This document shows, one piece after another, positions 36,401-43,019 of a stretch of DNA of 64,000 bases; within the stretch, counting starts at the first letter, position 1, and every line of letters starts with the position of its first letter. Source of the DNA: Schistocephalus solidus (lineage: Eukaryota; Platyhelminthes; Cestoda; Diphyllobothriidea; Diphyllobothriidae); assembly GCA_017591395.1 (NCBI GenBank), contig WEDG01000210.1, forward strand, positions 1 to 64,000. The letters run 5' to 3'. Made by a program: the position numbers and the translations under genes. The notes under the pieces were generated by a model. It made no database searches and was not told where the DNA came from. It was given only the letters and a program-made list of their open reading frames with translations.

Positions 36401-39400
36401 AAATGGTCGGACTGGACCCGGCAACTCGTCAAACAGTACCCCGATTGGCTGGTTTGAGCTGGGCTCTCGATGCGATAATGATGAGAGAATGCCAAATTTC
36501 GCTGATCAGAACTGACTGTTTGTCACCAACGCCAAATTTCGCTGATCAGAACTGACTGTTTGTCACCAACGCGTGTCACCGCCACAAACATCTGCTGACT
36601 TGATGTTAAAACGACGGTCATACCGCCAGTCAGATCGACTACATCCCAGTTGGTTCAAGGTTCCGCAGCTGGCTTCACGAAAGCAGATCGAGGTGTGATG
36701 CCAAAACTGGTAACACCCATGGGTCTGCCCATGTTCTCGTTCGCCCACGCCTGAAATTTCATCTCTCATCTGCTCCCAAAATATGACGTGCTAGACGCCT
36801 TGATGTCGCAGAAATCCAACAACCTAGTACTGTCGAGGCCATGAGCACAGAAATCCGGTCCCGTTCTACGACCCGAGCCTACAGTGGAGGCAGTGAGCTA
36901 TGGTCATCACTGAAGACATTCGTCTATGGAGCAGCTGAGAAAACTCGGATTCACCCGGCGGCGCCGTAGTGACAGGACCAGCGGAGAATCCTGCAGTTGT
37001 CTGCCCAGATGGCTCGAGCCAGGTCCCGCAACAATGCTTCCTTCCAACAACTCCGGGACACGACAGCAAAGTCGGCTAGGGAGGAACGGAGGTAATATTG
37101 ATCTCAGATAGCGACTTCGATGGAATAGGCCTCAAACGTTGGTGACACTTGCAATTTCGACCAAATTATCCGCCAAGTTAGTGCTAAGCCCTCGACACTT
37201 AGTGACTCTGTTCGCAATGTGAATAGTGGCTTTATTGCTGACAACTTGGCCAAGGTCCATCGCTGGCGTGAGCACTTCAAACACCTCAACCTTGATGGGT
37301 GACTTATCATACTCTCGCTCTCCTCTGAAACTGAGCTTCATCCCTCTCCATCCTATGTAGTGTCGTGCAAAGCTCCTTCCGAGGGAGAAGTTGCCGATGC
37401 AATGCAGAGGCTGTATAACAACAAGGTGCATGGAGAGGCCGGTTTTCCCACAGAAATCTACAAACTTTGTGTCAACACTCTAGCGCCCTGGCTCCATGAG
37501 ATGATTGCGCAAGCGTGGAGAGATGAAGTAATTCCCAATGACTGGGGTTCGGACATCCTTTTGCCTGTCTTCAAGAAGGGAGATAAGACAAAGTGTGAGA
37601 ATTAACACGGCATAAGCCTCTTCGACGTTGCTGTGGCGGTCTTCAATATTGTCCCTCTCAGACAGCTTCCGTTTTTACTGGACTCTACGATGAGGCCCAA
37701 CCAAGCAGGATTCCAAGCTGGGCGTGGATACGTGGACTAGATATTCACACTGGGGCACATTCTGGACTTCCGCCATGGCCAGCAGCAACCGACAGCTGTC
37801 TGCCTTTCGGACTTTGCCAACGCCTTCGATTCCGTCCATCGGGAATCCCTGTGGCGAATAATGCAACTAGAAGGCCTGCCTGCCAAAATCATTGCCGTGA
37901 TGAAGGCCTACTATCGCTCCGTCACTGCGCTAGTTCTCGTCCATAACAATCTCTTCCAACCCCTCAATATTCGATCTGGTGTTCGACAAGGTTTGCTTCC
38001 TGTCACCAATTTTGTTCAAGTACGCCGTTGACTGGATTTTCCGAAGGGCCCTACATGGTTCTGACGGTGTGGAATTTGCACCCGGACGCCGCCAGAGCTC
38101 GCTACTTCGATTGGCCTATCCATAAACGCCTGGAAGACCAAATTATTTACGAGCTGCATCCCTGACCAGGCGAAGGACCCCTCGGACTAAATTGCTGTCA
38201 ACTTGAAGGAGTAGACAGTTTCGAATACGTCAGAACGAAGCTGCTGCTCAATGAACAGAGAAAGGACGACATTGTCTCCCAAATGGATGTCGCTCCCTGG
38301 GTTTTCTCGATCCCTGGAAAGTGCCTATGAACCCGATGCGACATCTCTATCGCCACGAAGATCCGTGTGTACCGTGCATCCGTCCGGTCAGTCTTTCTCT
38401 ATGCTTGTGAATTCTGGGCTTTGCGCGTGGAAGATGAGCGAAGGCCTGAGGTATTTGACCATCGCTGCCCGAGGACCATCCTTCGAGTGAAGTACACCGG
38501 CTACGTCTCAGACGAGGCAGTCCGCACTTGCTGCGACAATATCGCGAGCATATCTCAGGCCCTCCAAGAATGACGACTGAGGTGGTTTGGGCCCACTAAG
38601 CTCTGCTGCTCTCGATCCGGTGCCGTTGCCCACCTTGAGGCGTTGAAGAGGAGGCCAACTCGAGACCTGGCTTGACATGGTTCGGCAAGGCATGGAGGCT
38701 GTGCTTTGACCTTCGGTATTCGGTGTCCGTCGCTGGAGGAAAGAATGGGTTGAGCTGCCCAGATCCACTGCCGCCTGCAGAGTTACAATACGTGACATTG
38801 AGGCAGGTTAGATTAAGCATGATCGCAGCCGTTACAAGTAGAAGTACAAGATCATCATGCCTCTTCCCTGTCTAATCCGTAGATGATCCAACACCTGTTG
38901 GAAACCTACCGTATGGGCGAATGCCGAGTCTGTCGTTAAGTCTCACATCTTCAGAAGTCGTCTTATCACTCAATCACGCTGCTTTGCATATCTCCCTCAC
39001 CGTAATCCATGTTACAGCCCAATCTTCAGAGCTCCCTCTGGTGTTGTGGTCATGTTTCTGTTAACAGGCCAACAGTCATGTGAGAAATCAGCTCCTTTGT
39101 TGGTTATTCTGTTTTAATTCGATGAATTTTAACTGACACTTCATACTTGCAAGAAGCTGCTGACCTTGCCTAAAGTTGAAAACCACCCGTCGTCTAGGAA
39201 ATCGCGTTTGACCTTAGGAGACGCGGTGGACCGGACCTCGCAGACTGCAGTTTTTCACACCCTGTGCGTGTATTTTTACTTTTAGAGTACGTGTCCTCGA
39301 AGATTGCCCGCTTAATTGACTCCTCGCATAGTTTTGAATTGTGGACGCGAAAAACCGAAACAGGAAATCCTAGGTAAGATGCACCAAACCAGAGTGTTGT

Positions 39401-40636
39401 CAAACTCTTACCAACTTCATTATCAAGCACCGTTATGTATAAATATCTTTATGCTGCATTCTAGGTATAGTAGCGTGCGATATCTTCACGGCGCAGTTTT
39501 GCCCAAAGTACAGTCACTGGGATGATTTCCTGTCAGTTCATCAGTTTACAACCCAGCGACCGTTGCACTAAGCATGATAGACTGTGGCTGAGGGGTACCA
39601 GGCAGAAGTGCTGGACTGTGTTTCTTCGTCTTCGGAGAGGACAGACAGTCTTTAGAATACTAGTTGTTTTTCTCCATGTGCTCACCTCTGAGTAAGGAAA
39701 CATGATCCACGGAATACAGTTAACGCTAACCGGCCCTTTTTTGTGACTAGCACTTAAGCATAAATTGTCATGAGAAGTATATTTGTACCTGGTTCGGCTG
39801 TGGTCATGCCTGATTTAGCCAGTCTCGATTAGGTCGCGGATTATGCCTCGCCACCCGTGGCCTTTCGGCGGCGGATGTGAACGCTACAATCCGTTCTCTC
39901 CTCCAGCGACGGAGACCAAATCCTGCTAATGAGCTAATCTCATGTCTTGACGAAGGTTGTCGAGCCAGGTCTTGATTTTGGCTTCCTCTTCGACACCTTC
40001 CTTTTCTTATTCAGCCATTGGTTCTTTAGCGTGGGTCCCTTATAGGCCCCTTGTGTCTTTAACGATCCGGTTCATCTCATGACCGCCTTGAAAACAGTTT
40101 CCAACATTTATTTGCTTGTCATACGGCTTTTAATTTGCGGTACTGCTGGCTGATGACGACCGTCTCGGTCTCCGTGATATTTGTCAGTTTCATTCTATGT
40201 ATTTCTGTCATGTATGCCTTGTAAGTTCGTTGCTTCGCACTAAGTAGTAACTTTTACCTCATTCCAGTGAAAAATAATGACCGAGAGCCTACTTTTAATT
40301 CTACTTTTTAGGTGTCTTTTTGTTCTAAACAATATACTCGCAAAACTTTCAAGACATTTCATCCTCACCTTCGGTGACACAGCGCCGAGGCATGTCCTCA
40401 TAGATGCATCTTACGCAACAAGCCATGAAAAGAGCTACTTCCCTAGCCTGAAGAAGGCAGTACAGAAATTAGCTGCCTCCAACTCAACTAAAGACCTCAA
40501 GCAGCTCAAGTTGGAACTCTCTATTTTGACAACTGCGCTGGAGTCAGCCGCCAACTGGATGCTTGGGGGTGTTGTCGGCTTGGAAAATCTTCTAAATGGA
40601 TGCGGAACGCCGCTGTCCTTTCCCCGTGGTTTTTAG
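12215..40636 (+). CDS. M28 zinc peptidase, glutamate carboxypeptidase II / NAALADase-like (whole gene model)
   Basis: Joining the exons listed below gives 2,262 coding bases (753 codons plus stop), against about 750 residues for the family. Known family role: a dimeric, membrane-anchored or secreted metallopeptidase that removes acidic residues from peptides such as N-acetyl-aspartyl-glutamate or folate polyglutamates. Visible domains in order: hydrophobic N-terminus, helical segment, protease-associated (PA) insert, M28 catalytic core, transferrin-receptor-like dimerisation domain. The zinc and catalytic residues are His in 'GNHRDAW', Asp in 'SDPGSG', Glu-Glu in 'SWDAEE', Asp in 'NQDCPIKG' and His in 'SYHSEYD'. 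All splice phases agree. Two small exons (16,049 and 38,955) are tentative. Introns of 1.4-5.6 kb hold many transposons. Exact substrate is not predictable; see findings on the arginine patch. Confidence 0.8.
12429..14361. other. intron 1, first part; no feature recognised
   Basis: Several open frames (for example 13,187-13,432 and 13,738-14,007) lack family resemblance or matching splice phases. I looked for a missing exon carrying the family's Trp-x3-Phe-Gly-Leu-Asp segment and did not find one. Confidence 0.3.
14362..14403. repeat. (CTT)n microsatellite
   Basis: About fourteen CTT units. It creates a false poly-Ser (+) and poly-Glu (-) open frame. Confidence 0.95.
14740..15400 (-). mobile_element. 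old fragment of zinc-finger non-LTR retrotransposon (C-terminal part)
   Basis: Collinear with 54,950-55,330: shared landmarks are 'aggattgatgtgcaggggctt' against 'gggttgatctgcagttgctt', 'cgctcgtccattctcacgat' against 'cgctcttcgtccattcttac', and 'ccgtgtccggtaccctttcc' against 'ccgtgtccaggatcctgtct'. It encodes, on the minus strand with many stops, the region between the reverse transcriptase palm and the zinc fingers. Divergence is much higher than between the 43-46 kb and 54-57 kb copies, so this is an older insertion, lying in intron 1 in antisense to the gene. Confidence 0.6.
15417..15497 (+). tRNA. tRNA-like gene or tRNA pseudogene (possibly Ser-like)
   Basis: An 81-base segment folds like a tRNA: a perfect 7-bp acceptor stem (GGCCTCG / CGAGGCC), a D arm with the A box 'TAGCTCAGTTGGCTAGAGC', a T arm GTGGG-TTCGAAT-TCCAC holding the B box, and TTTTT about 8 bases downstream as a pol III stop. 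The anticodon arm is weaker: GGCT-GTACTAA-AGCC is a 4-bp stem with a 7-base loop, giving ACT as apparent anticodon, and the remaining variable region of about 13 bases is long, as in class II tRNAs. No 3' core like the other SINEs follows. It could be a functional tRNA, a pseudogene or the head of a different SINE. Confidence 0.5.
15498..16048. other. intron 1, last part; no feature recognised
   Basis: An open frame at 15,548-15,739 has no recognisable similarity. Confidence 0.3.
16049..16120 (+). CDS. peptidase exon 2 (tentative)
   Basis: A 72-base open segment is bounded by a good acceptor (CTTATTCCAG|) and a strong donor (ACA|GTAAGT). Both ends are phase 1, exactly what exons 1 and 3 require. 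It contains 'QRKTHDHW', which lines up loosely with the family's '.NKTHPNY' before the PA domain. Against it: the expected Trp-x3-Phe-Gly-Leu-Asp motif is absent, and the last 12 bases plus the donor lie within a long hairpin (16,109-16,212). Confidence 0.35.
16109..16212. repeat. 104-nt near-perfect hairpin (foldback MITE or miRNA-precursor-like)
   Basis: Bases 16,109-16,139 and 16,182-16,212 are inverted copies matching at 30 of 31 positions; the stem continues inward to 16,157/16,164 with about 5 mismatches in 18, leaving a 6-base loop. It begins 'atcactgggacag' and ends 'ctgtcccagtgat'. No terminal TA duplication or other element of this kind was seen elsewhere in the window. The arm contains the GTAAGT used as donor of tentative exon 2. 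Confidence 0.85.
16213..17534. other. intron 2; no further feature recognised
   Basis: No element recognised. It ends with a strong polypyrimidine tract and TTCTAAG acceptor. Confidence 0.35.
17535..18044 (+). CDS. peptidase exon 3: protease-associated (PA) domain
   Basis: Acceptor 'cttctccaattctaag|', donor ATCG|GTATGT; phase 1 at both ends, 510 bases. The protein has 'FPAYIAYSSPG', 'GRPVFINYGRTSDFKTF' (family: VYVNYAR.EDF), then 'AMLIYPDPADAVPPSGAIFP' and 'GDAQTPFLPAI' (family: VILYSDPAD......YP.G.NLPG and GDPLTPG.PA). This is the PA insert that lines the substrate cavity in GCPII. Asn-Tyr-Gly-Arg keeps the Arg corresponding to the conserved Arg210 region. Several Cys residues near the middle and start could form disulfides typical of a secreted ectodomain. 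Confidence 0.85.
18045..19889. other. intron 3, first part; no feature recognised
   Basis: AT-rich, no reading frame or repeat recognised. Confidence 0.35.
19890..20720 (-). mobile_element. Penelope-like element 3' end with GIY-YIG endonuclease remnant
   Basis: On the minus strand, the frame 20,456-20,220 reads 'VVYRIPCLNCHSNDTGQTER' followed by 'RIHEHKLFVRRGDELSPVA', the layout of the Penelope-like GIY-YIG domain (VVYRIPC..C...YIGET.R.L..RI.EHK.AV). The Tyr-Ile/Val-Gly of the second motif is degraded. Downstream, in a shifted frame, a segment with Ala-Ile-Lys-Ile-Ile-Ala, 'NRELIEPW' and a Ser-Ile-x-Arg-Cys-Ile motif matches the usual C-terminal tail. No reverse transcriptase palm was found upstream, so the copy is 5'-truncated. 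Located in intron 3, antisense to the gene. Confidence 0.7.
20740..21352. repeat. GC-rich composite repeat, copy A
   Basis: Shares long blocks with 27.0, 42.0, 43.0, 53.0-53.9 and 58.4 kb, including 'cactataaacaatctgacgc', 'tcaatggctccttcttaatg', 'gcggctccggccgcgccagc' and 'acgcgcaagtcaccgtccct'. It contains a run of 14 G near 21,205. Orientation here: the end that elsewhere joins the zinc-finger retrotransposon tail faces left. No coding capacity recognised. Confidence 0.8.
21572..21740 (+). CDS. peptidase exon 4: end of PA domain
   Basis: Acceptor 'tctgttcccttatag|', donor CCGC|GTGAGT; starts phase 1, ends phase 2 and joins exons 3 and 5 without a frame change. It carries 'TIPVQSISYNDAEKIFETM' (family IPV.PI.Y.DAQKLLE.M) and a Pro-rich stretch ending 'RFLGPSGSA', matching the return from the PA insert to the catalytic domain ('Y.VGPGF'). 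Confidence 0.85.
21950..22055. repeat. degenerate telomere-like (TTAGGG)n tract
   Basis: About 100 bases of imperfect 'taaccc / ccctaa / ctaacc' hexamers, for example 'aataaccctaatcttgtcc' and 'accttaccctaac', read as the C-rich strand. No perfect run exceeds two units. Located in intron 4. Confidence 0.6.
22210..22388 (-). mobile_element. tRNA-derived SINE head, minus copy
   Basis: Contains the core 'ggcttattagtcgtccacag' and a decayed B box ('ggatcgaacctgcgac'). The A box is partly lost near 22,380. Confidence 0.65.
22395..22510 (+). mobile_element. tRNA-derived SINE tail, plus copy
   Basis: 'gtctgcctacactactacta' through 'gcgatcggtgagcgttcatg' matches the tail of the complete copy just downstream, in the same orientation. 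The tail is placed head-to-head with the minus copy. Confidence 0.65.
22552..22811 (+). mobile_element. tRNA-derived SINE, complete plus copy
   Basis: Head 'gagcccgtggcttaacgttt' with A box, B box 'gggttcgatcctcgg', core 'gacggctaataagccagaaa', then the tail 'ctactactagccgctgtgca' to 'gcgattggtgagcgttcg'. It defines the full structure of this SINE family in the window. Confidence 0.75.
22860..25453 (-). mobile_element. CR1/Jockey-like non-LTR retrotransposon (copy 2), ORF2 region
   Basis: Minus-strand order: start of the endonuclease at about 25,150 ('MYTNVQSLLSKLDELEIYV'), linker 24,472-24,158, reverse transcriptase fingers and palm 24,222-23,668 ('SLASICCMLMERI', 'GFRRGRSCLTN', 'YIDVKTAFDSV'), a degraded catalytic region ('FSDEVKFWKVI' in place of F-A-D-D) near 23,500, and the C-terminal domain to 23,064. 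At least four frame breaks. The stretch to about 22,860 is probably 3' UTR. It lies in intron 4 antisense to the peptidase. Confidence 0.8.
25545..25912. repeat. ~360-bp dispersed repeat, copy 1
   Basis: Matches 34,198-34,535 from 'ctttattttgaaagta' to 'atgcgaatggagagcagaaa', with one extra block here (about 25,798-25,840). It separates the ORF1 remnant from ORF2 of the CR1-like element, as an insertion would. No terminal repeats or coding recognised. Confidence 0.75.
25897..26173 (-). pseudogene. CR1-like ORF1 N-terminal remnant
   Basis: Minus strand: a 'CVDC' knuckle-like pair followed by a heptad-rich helix ('NQLEEEIKIMENFKQQ'), the same plan as the ORF1 of the element at 62.8 kb ('CVGC' then 'KKLENELADLRKLLQ'). 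This suggests an ORF1 protein that oligomerises through a coiled coil. The frame ends at the repeat boundary near 25,900. Confidence 0.5.
26218..26290 (+). repeat. tRNA-like fragment with A and B boxes
   Basis: 'gatggcgcagccggttgcgcg' resembles a D arm/A box and 'ccaggttgaatcg' a B box about 40 bases later, but there is no closed acceptor stem. Probably a SINE head of another family or a tRNA relic. Confidence 0.3.
26694..26729. repeat. 36-bp perfect palindrome
   Basis: Seventeen-base arms ('actcaacgataacttcg' and its exact inverse) separated by TG. Confidence 0.95.
27050..27290. repeat. composite repeat, divergent copy F, with internal inverted repeat
   Basis: The right end ('tagcacaccgtgatagttta') and the 'ggctccttctcattgtggtt' block belong to the composite family. 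Bases 27,082-27,130 and 27,176-27,223 are inverted copies (about 42 of 48 matching) around a 45-base loop, so this copy looks like two partial units in opposite orientation. Confidence 0.6.
27372..27586 (+). CDS. peptidase exon 5: first zinc ligands of the M28 core
   Basis: Acceptor 'gctttaattttcag|', donor AAAG|GTAAGC; enters phase 2, leaves phase 1. The protein 'NTSTITNVVGVIPGSSNEAD' leads to 'YIIFGNHRDAWVQGASDPGS', equivalent to the family's Y.I.GGHRDSW..G..DP.SG. The His and the Asp of the Asp-Pro are the first zinc ligand and the bridging aspartate. Gly replaces the usual Gly-Gly before His by Gly-Asn, a conservative change outside the metal site. Confidence 0.92.
27587..29537. other. 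intron 5; no feature recognised
   Basis: No transposon ORF or repeat was identified. Candidate frames such as 28,446-28,673 have no resemblance to known proteins. Confidence 0.35.
29538..29835 (+). CDS. peptidase exon 6: catalytic Glu and third zinc ligand
   Basis: Acceptor 'ttattgtcctacaag|', donor CTGA|GTAAGA; enters phase 1, leaves phase 2. The segment 'WRPLRTVILASWDAEEIGL' has the adjacent Glu residues (general base and zinc ligand), 'GSTE' follows, and 'YLNQDCPIKGN' gives the next Asp ligand (family YIN.D....GN). It ends 'GYLPE/D' before the loop that leads to the S1 pocket. Confidence 0.92.
29836..30360. other. intron 6, first part; no feature recognised
   Basis: A short 9-bp stem ('ggttatgag...ctcataacc') near 29,933-29,958 is the only structure noticed. 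Confidence 0.3.
30361..30560 (-). mobile_element. Penelope-like element 3' coding fragment, minus copy
   Basis: Minus frame with 'FDEAEILAKAENRVSHELFE' and 'WFSGPQSMNK', matching the Penelope-like C-terminal signature (FDW....IL..A..R..RE..E.WHS...SINR). It is paired head-to-head with the + copy at 30,606-30,760. Confidence 0.6.
30606..30800 (+). mobile_element. Penelope-like element 3' coding fragment, plus copy
   Basis: Plus strand encodes the same tail ('RAENRASRELLESCSSGPQS', then Ile-Asn-Lys and 'APYYVL'). Its first 100 bases are an inverted copy of 30,377-30,478, roughly 85% identical. Two truncated units therefore point away from each other across a 127-base spacer. Confidence 0.6.
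30801..31545. other. intron 6, last part; no feature recognised
   Basis: No element recognised. Ends in a T-rich tract and TTTTAG acceptor. Confidence 0.3.
31546..31630 (+). CDS. peptidase exon 7: S1-pocket loop
   Basis: An 85-base exon with acceptor 'ttttttgtaacttttag|' and donor CCG|GTTAGT; enters phase 2, leaves phase 0. It encodes 'LPPLGSTDHVPFQYKLGVPS' followed by a Tyr-Pro-Glu-Phe turn, matching the family's 'LGSG.DF..F...LGI.S'. In GCPII this exon region supplies two pocket arginines (534 and 536); here the aligned residues are Met and Pro or Tyr. Confidence 0.85.
31631..33074. other. intron 7, first part; no feature recognised
   Basis: No coding or repeat signal recognised. Confidence 0.3.
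33075..33431 (-). other. unidentified 118-codon open frame, antisense in intron 7
   Basis: This minus frame stays open for 357 bases without transposon motifs. Residue use is protein-like, with several Cys, 'YWEVTCIDQTYVVVCRFDD' and 'QVGYDISLEGDAKA', and a Trp-Lys-Leu-Leu segment near the end. The frame opens with GTG after a TAG; the first ATG is about 30 codons in. It may be an exon of an antisense gene, a decayed element, or chance. I do not recognise the family. Confidence 0.2.
33596..33656. repeat. low-complexity CCCT/CATC-rich tract
   Basis: Pyrimidine-rich, with repeated 'ccctccatccccc' units. Confidence 0.8.
33657..34197. other. intron 7, middle; no feature recognised
   Basis: Nothing recognisable. 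Confidence 0.3.
34198..34535. repeat. ~360-bp dispersed repeat, copy 2
   Basis: Same orientation and order as 25,545-25,912, from 'ctttattttgaaagta' to 'atgcgaatggagagcagaaa'. Lies in intron 7. Confidence 0.75.
34980..35259 (+). CDS. peptidase exon 8: last zinc ligand and start of dimerisation domain
   Basis: Acceptor 'gggcttcattttag|', donor TTGG|GTGAGC; enters phase 0, leaves phase 1. 'PSYHSEYDSVEMAVKFTDP' contains the catalytic-site Tyr-His pair; the His is the final zinc ligand (family YPLYHS.YET.E...KF.DP). A Leu-rich helix follows, like the family's start of the transferrin-receptor-type dimerisation domain. The segment between about 35,080 and 35,180 is Ser/Pro-rich and more diverged. 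Confidence 0.88.
35260..35959. other. start of last intron; possible 5' flank of the non-LTR element
   Basis: No exon recognised. The stretch from about 35,500 may be the 5' UTR of the element that starts coding at 35,960. Confidence 0.3.
35960..38880 (+). mobile_element. APE-type non-LTR retrotransposon, nearly full-length but broken
   Basis: Plus-strand pieces in order: endonuclease start 'LGIGCWNVHTF' (about 35,978), endonuclease body to about 36,780, linker, reverse transcriptase from about 37,370 ('GEAGFPTEIYKL', 'DWGSDILLPVFKKGDK'), motif A 'CLSDFANAFDSVHRES' (about 37,800-37,850), palm and thumb remnants, and the C-terminal domain 'RASVRSVFLYACEFWALRVE' (about 38,367), ending near 38,870. 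Frames shift repeatedly, and a stretch around 38,100 that should encode the catalytic F-A-D-D is missing. The style differs from both the CR1-like and the zinc-finger families; clade not assigned. Confidence 0.75.
36491..36570. repeat. exact 40-bp tandem duplication
   Basis: Bases 36,491-36,530 ('gccaaatttcgctgatcaga' start) are repeated without change at 36,531-36,570, inside the endonuclease region of the retroelement. Forty is not a multiple of three, so it also shifts the frame. Confidence 0.97.
38955..39048 (+). CDS. peptidase exon 9 (tentative): dimerisation-domain helix
   Basis: Between exon 8 (ends phase 1) and exon 10 (enters phase 2) an exon of length 3n+1 is needed. This 94-base segment fits: acceptor 'tctcacatcttcag|', enters phase 1, open frame 'SLNHAALHISLTVIHVTAQS', donor TTGTG|GTCATG at phase 2. 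A weak resemblance to the family helix 'SFD.LF.AV..F...A..F' supports it. The donor is poor; an alternative at 39,042 gives the same phase. Confidence 0.3.
39800..39930. repeat. dispersed repeat, copy 2 (partner at 640-765)
   Basis: Contains 'gcctgatttagccagtctcg', then 'attaggtcgcggattatgcc', collinear with the first copy. Confidence 0.5.
39931..40311. other. end of last intron; no feature recognised
   Basis: T-rich tract and CTTTTTAG acceptor at the end. A frame near 40,070-40,180 was considered as an exon and rejected. Confidence 0.3.
40312..40636 (+). CDS. peptidase last exon: C-terminal dimerisation domain and stop
   Basis: Acceptor 'ttttaattctactttttag|', enters phase 2, TAG at 40,634. 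'LNNILAKLSRHFI' matches the family's 'MND.L..LERAFI', 'PRHVLIDASYATSHEKSYFP' matches '[20 protein letters not shown]', and 'LELSILTTALESAANWM' matches the closing helix. The 'K-Y-A-G-E' loop, which carries Lys699 and Tyr700 in human GCPII, appears shortened to Lys-Ser-Tyr. The C-terminus is about 20 residues longer than in the human enzyme. Confidence 0.8.
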
Positions 40637-41649
40637 GCCCTACTTTAACACATCTATTCGAATCCCCCTCGAAATTCCTTTACTTCTAATTTATAAATGC
40701 TCTATATCTCAATTCTTATCCCGGGTTGGGTAGTTATGACTAATTCCCCCTTTAGCTCTCCAAAAACCTGGTCGTGTTGATCGTCCGAGAAAATTTTTAC
40801 TTCCGCTGAGTTTCATATGTAGGCACTAACTTTCCACTATGAGAAATTTTTGCCGATTTTGTGAGATCTTTACACAAAACTGTCCCACAATCACTCATAA
40901 AATATGCAACAACTTTCGTACTTTTTCGTATTATAGAATAATCCAAGGAAGCTTTTATGGTCCAAAGCCAATTCAGGAACACATGCTATTGGGTTATGAG
41001 TTTCGGCGTATTTTTCAGATACTAGCAAGTCACATGCCTTGACAAGGATTAGAGGCTATATTTATGACTTTCACTGCATTAACCGTATTCTCTTCTCATC
41101 CACTTCGTTCCGATGACAGGTGAATGCCGAAACCACATAAGCCATTGCAGTTTGATCTTTGTTCCTCAGTAGGATTGAGTTATACCATCAATTGACAATC
41201 TTTAAACCCGTGACTGTTATTGCGCGGTGACAGAGGTAAATGCTTTCGGTGTGCTATGGTGGAAAATCCGCTGCTTTGGTACCTCAGGCTCCCCCACGCA
41301 CTATTGATCTGCCGATGGGCTCGGACGCAGTGGCGGAGTTGATGCATTTTATGCAGGTACTGGCCACGTATTCTACACGGCCAGATCACCAACAGCCAGA
41401 ATTGTGTTGCATACATGCTCACATATAGCATCTCACCAGGCTGGAAAATGTTGGCGGCTTGTATAACATGGATGTTTAATGAGCAGTATATGCTATTTTA
41501 CTGATAACTAACGTGTACCTTAAGGACCTGTACATTGCCCACAGGCTTTGTGTGTGGGGATTAAAGTGGTGCAAAGAGGATATTAACCGCACCGTTCTAT
41601 TGTTCATTATCGTGCACAAGCACATGACCCAGTAGGCTGACACACCCTC
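40637..41649. other. 3' flank of the peptidase gene; no gene recognised
   Basis: The 3' UTR should lie here ('ctaatttataaatgc' near 40,688 is AT-rich, but no AATAAA was noted close by). The rest is unassigned. Confidence 0.3.
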
Positions 41650-41997
41650 TCAACGACCATGGACAGGCGCCGGTCCTCCAGTCTTGGGGTGATAGATTCT
41701 CAGGTGGCCAATCAGTCCGATTTGCGGCCTCATTGAGGACAAGTTGGCACGGCCTATACTGTTGTTGTTGTCCATGGTGGTAGTGGTGATTGGGGTCCTG
41801 GTGCTAAGATATTCTACCAGGGCAGACCAGAAGTTGAAAATGGTGTTATGTAAAGAACAGGTGAAAAGGACGCGTATTTGTGCAAGAGGTAACTTGGCAG
41901 TGGACGTGTTGCAGCAAGCAAGGCCATCGTGAGCCCTGACTGCATGTCCCCAGTTTGAACGTCGTTTCGACAATGTCCACCATATGCTCCAGAGCAT
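41650..41997 (-). pseudogene. zinc-finger tail fragment of the non-LTR family
   Basis: The minus frame ends with 'IGLIGHLRIYHPKTGGPAPV', a half finger in which the last His ligands are preserved, preceded by a Thr-rich linker ('TRTPITTTTMD'). This is the linker/finger style of the 54 kb copy. It lies beyond composite repeat copy B, so it is a separate fragment or the far end of the 43 kb element. Confidence 0.5.
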
Positions 41998-42009
41998 GCT
42001 AGTGCAGGG

Positions 42010-42362
42010 ATAGTGACTTGTGCGTGAATTAGTTTTAAGTGATAGTAGACTTACGCTGCAGCTCCCGCGCTCTCTCCACTTCCCCCACCTGAGCCCGGTG
42101 TCATGCCAGAGTCAAGAAGACCGGAGGTGGGAGAGAACGCAGGTGGCTGGCGCGGTCGAAGCCGCCCCCTAAGCGTACCGCCACACCTGGCACTGCTCCC
42201 ATGGAGTGCAAGTGCCATAGAGGCCACATTAAGAAGGAGCCATCGCAGCCTGGCTCTCAGACCACCGGTCTGCCAGTCTGCACAACACACATTGGACCGA
42301 CTGCGAGTTGTAATTGTAATTTGGCAGCATTTCATTTCACGGCGTTTAGCGCACTGTGATAT
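42010..42362. repeat. GC-rich composite repeat, copy B
   Basis: Opposite orientation to copy A. Landmarks: 'ttaagtgatagtagacttac', 'ccacctgagcccggtgtcat', 'cattaagaaggagccatcgc', and the end 'gcgcactgtgatattc' facing the zinc-finger frame at 42,531. Confidence 0.8.
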
Positions 42363-42530
42363 TCTCAAACTCAGATCCCACATCTAGCAGAGGAGCCACA
42401 TGGAGAAGTAGCCGAGGGTCATACTTTGTTCTCAATCAGAGATACAGTTTGAAATCATGTTTTTTTGTGTTGCGTGACATGCAGAGGCTGATGAGGAGAG
42501 ATGTAGTGTTGTGGTATAGCCGGCGGTGTT

Positions 42531-43010
42531 CTACCGCAGATTTTCATGGAGACGCCTGTGGCCTAATAGGCCCATGTGGTGCATGAATGTGCGTGTGCAG
42601 TGTGGACAGTTGATTCGGGTGCGGTGGATATATGTTGGTGCTCCTGGCCCTGGTTCGCCGGTCTCTGTGCGATGGATTCGCAAGTGACTGACCAGGCCGG
42701 TGTGAAGTAAATGTGCAATCGCAATGAGGATAGGTGAGTATCGAGTCCCCATCGCTGGCATTGGATGTGGTGGTGTAAATAGCAGGTGGCAGTTAGTCCT
42801 AGGTGGCCCCTGCGGTGGCGGGAATGGGGCAACTGGTGGTCGCCGCCGTGATCGGCGTAAGGGGTGGTGAGGGAGGTGATTGTAATTGCTCGAGGGCGGT
42901 GGGCATCCATGGAGTGATCACTAGTGATTGGGTTGGTATGCGCGTGGAGTTTGAGGCAGAGGCGGCAGCAGGTATCTTTTGTTGCTGCAAGAAATAATGT
43001 TATATGACTG
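42531..43010 (-). pseudogene. C2H2 zinc-finger tail of the 43-46 kb retrotransposon
   Basis: The minus frame 42,761-42,531 ends in a complete finger 'INCPHCTRTFMHHMGLLGHR' with 'RLH', plus the His half of a preceding one ('GLVSHLRIHRT'), then a stop. Upstream to 43,010 is a Thr/Ser/Pro/His-rich linker in broken frames. It is nearly the same as the last finger of the 54 kb copy ('CPHCSRTFTHRMGLLGHMRLH'). Confidence 0.7.
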
Positions 43011-43019
43011 TTGCTGCAT

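Noticed and set aside
40060..40180. Possible exon in the last intron with a 'SFQHLF'-like helix
   Set aside because: No AG acceptor in a compatible frame; an in-frame TAA lies just upstream.
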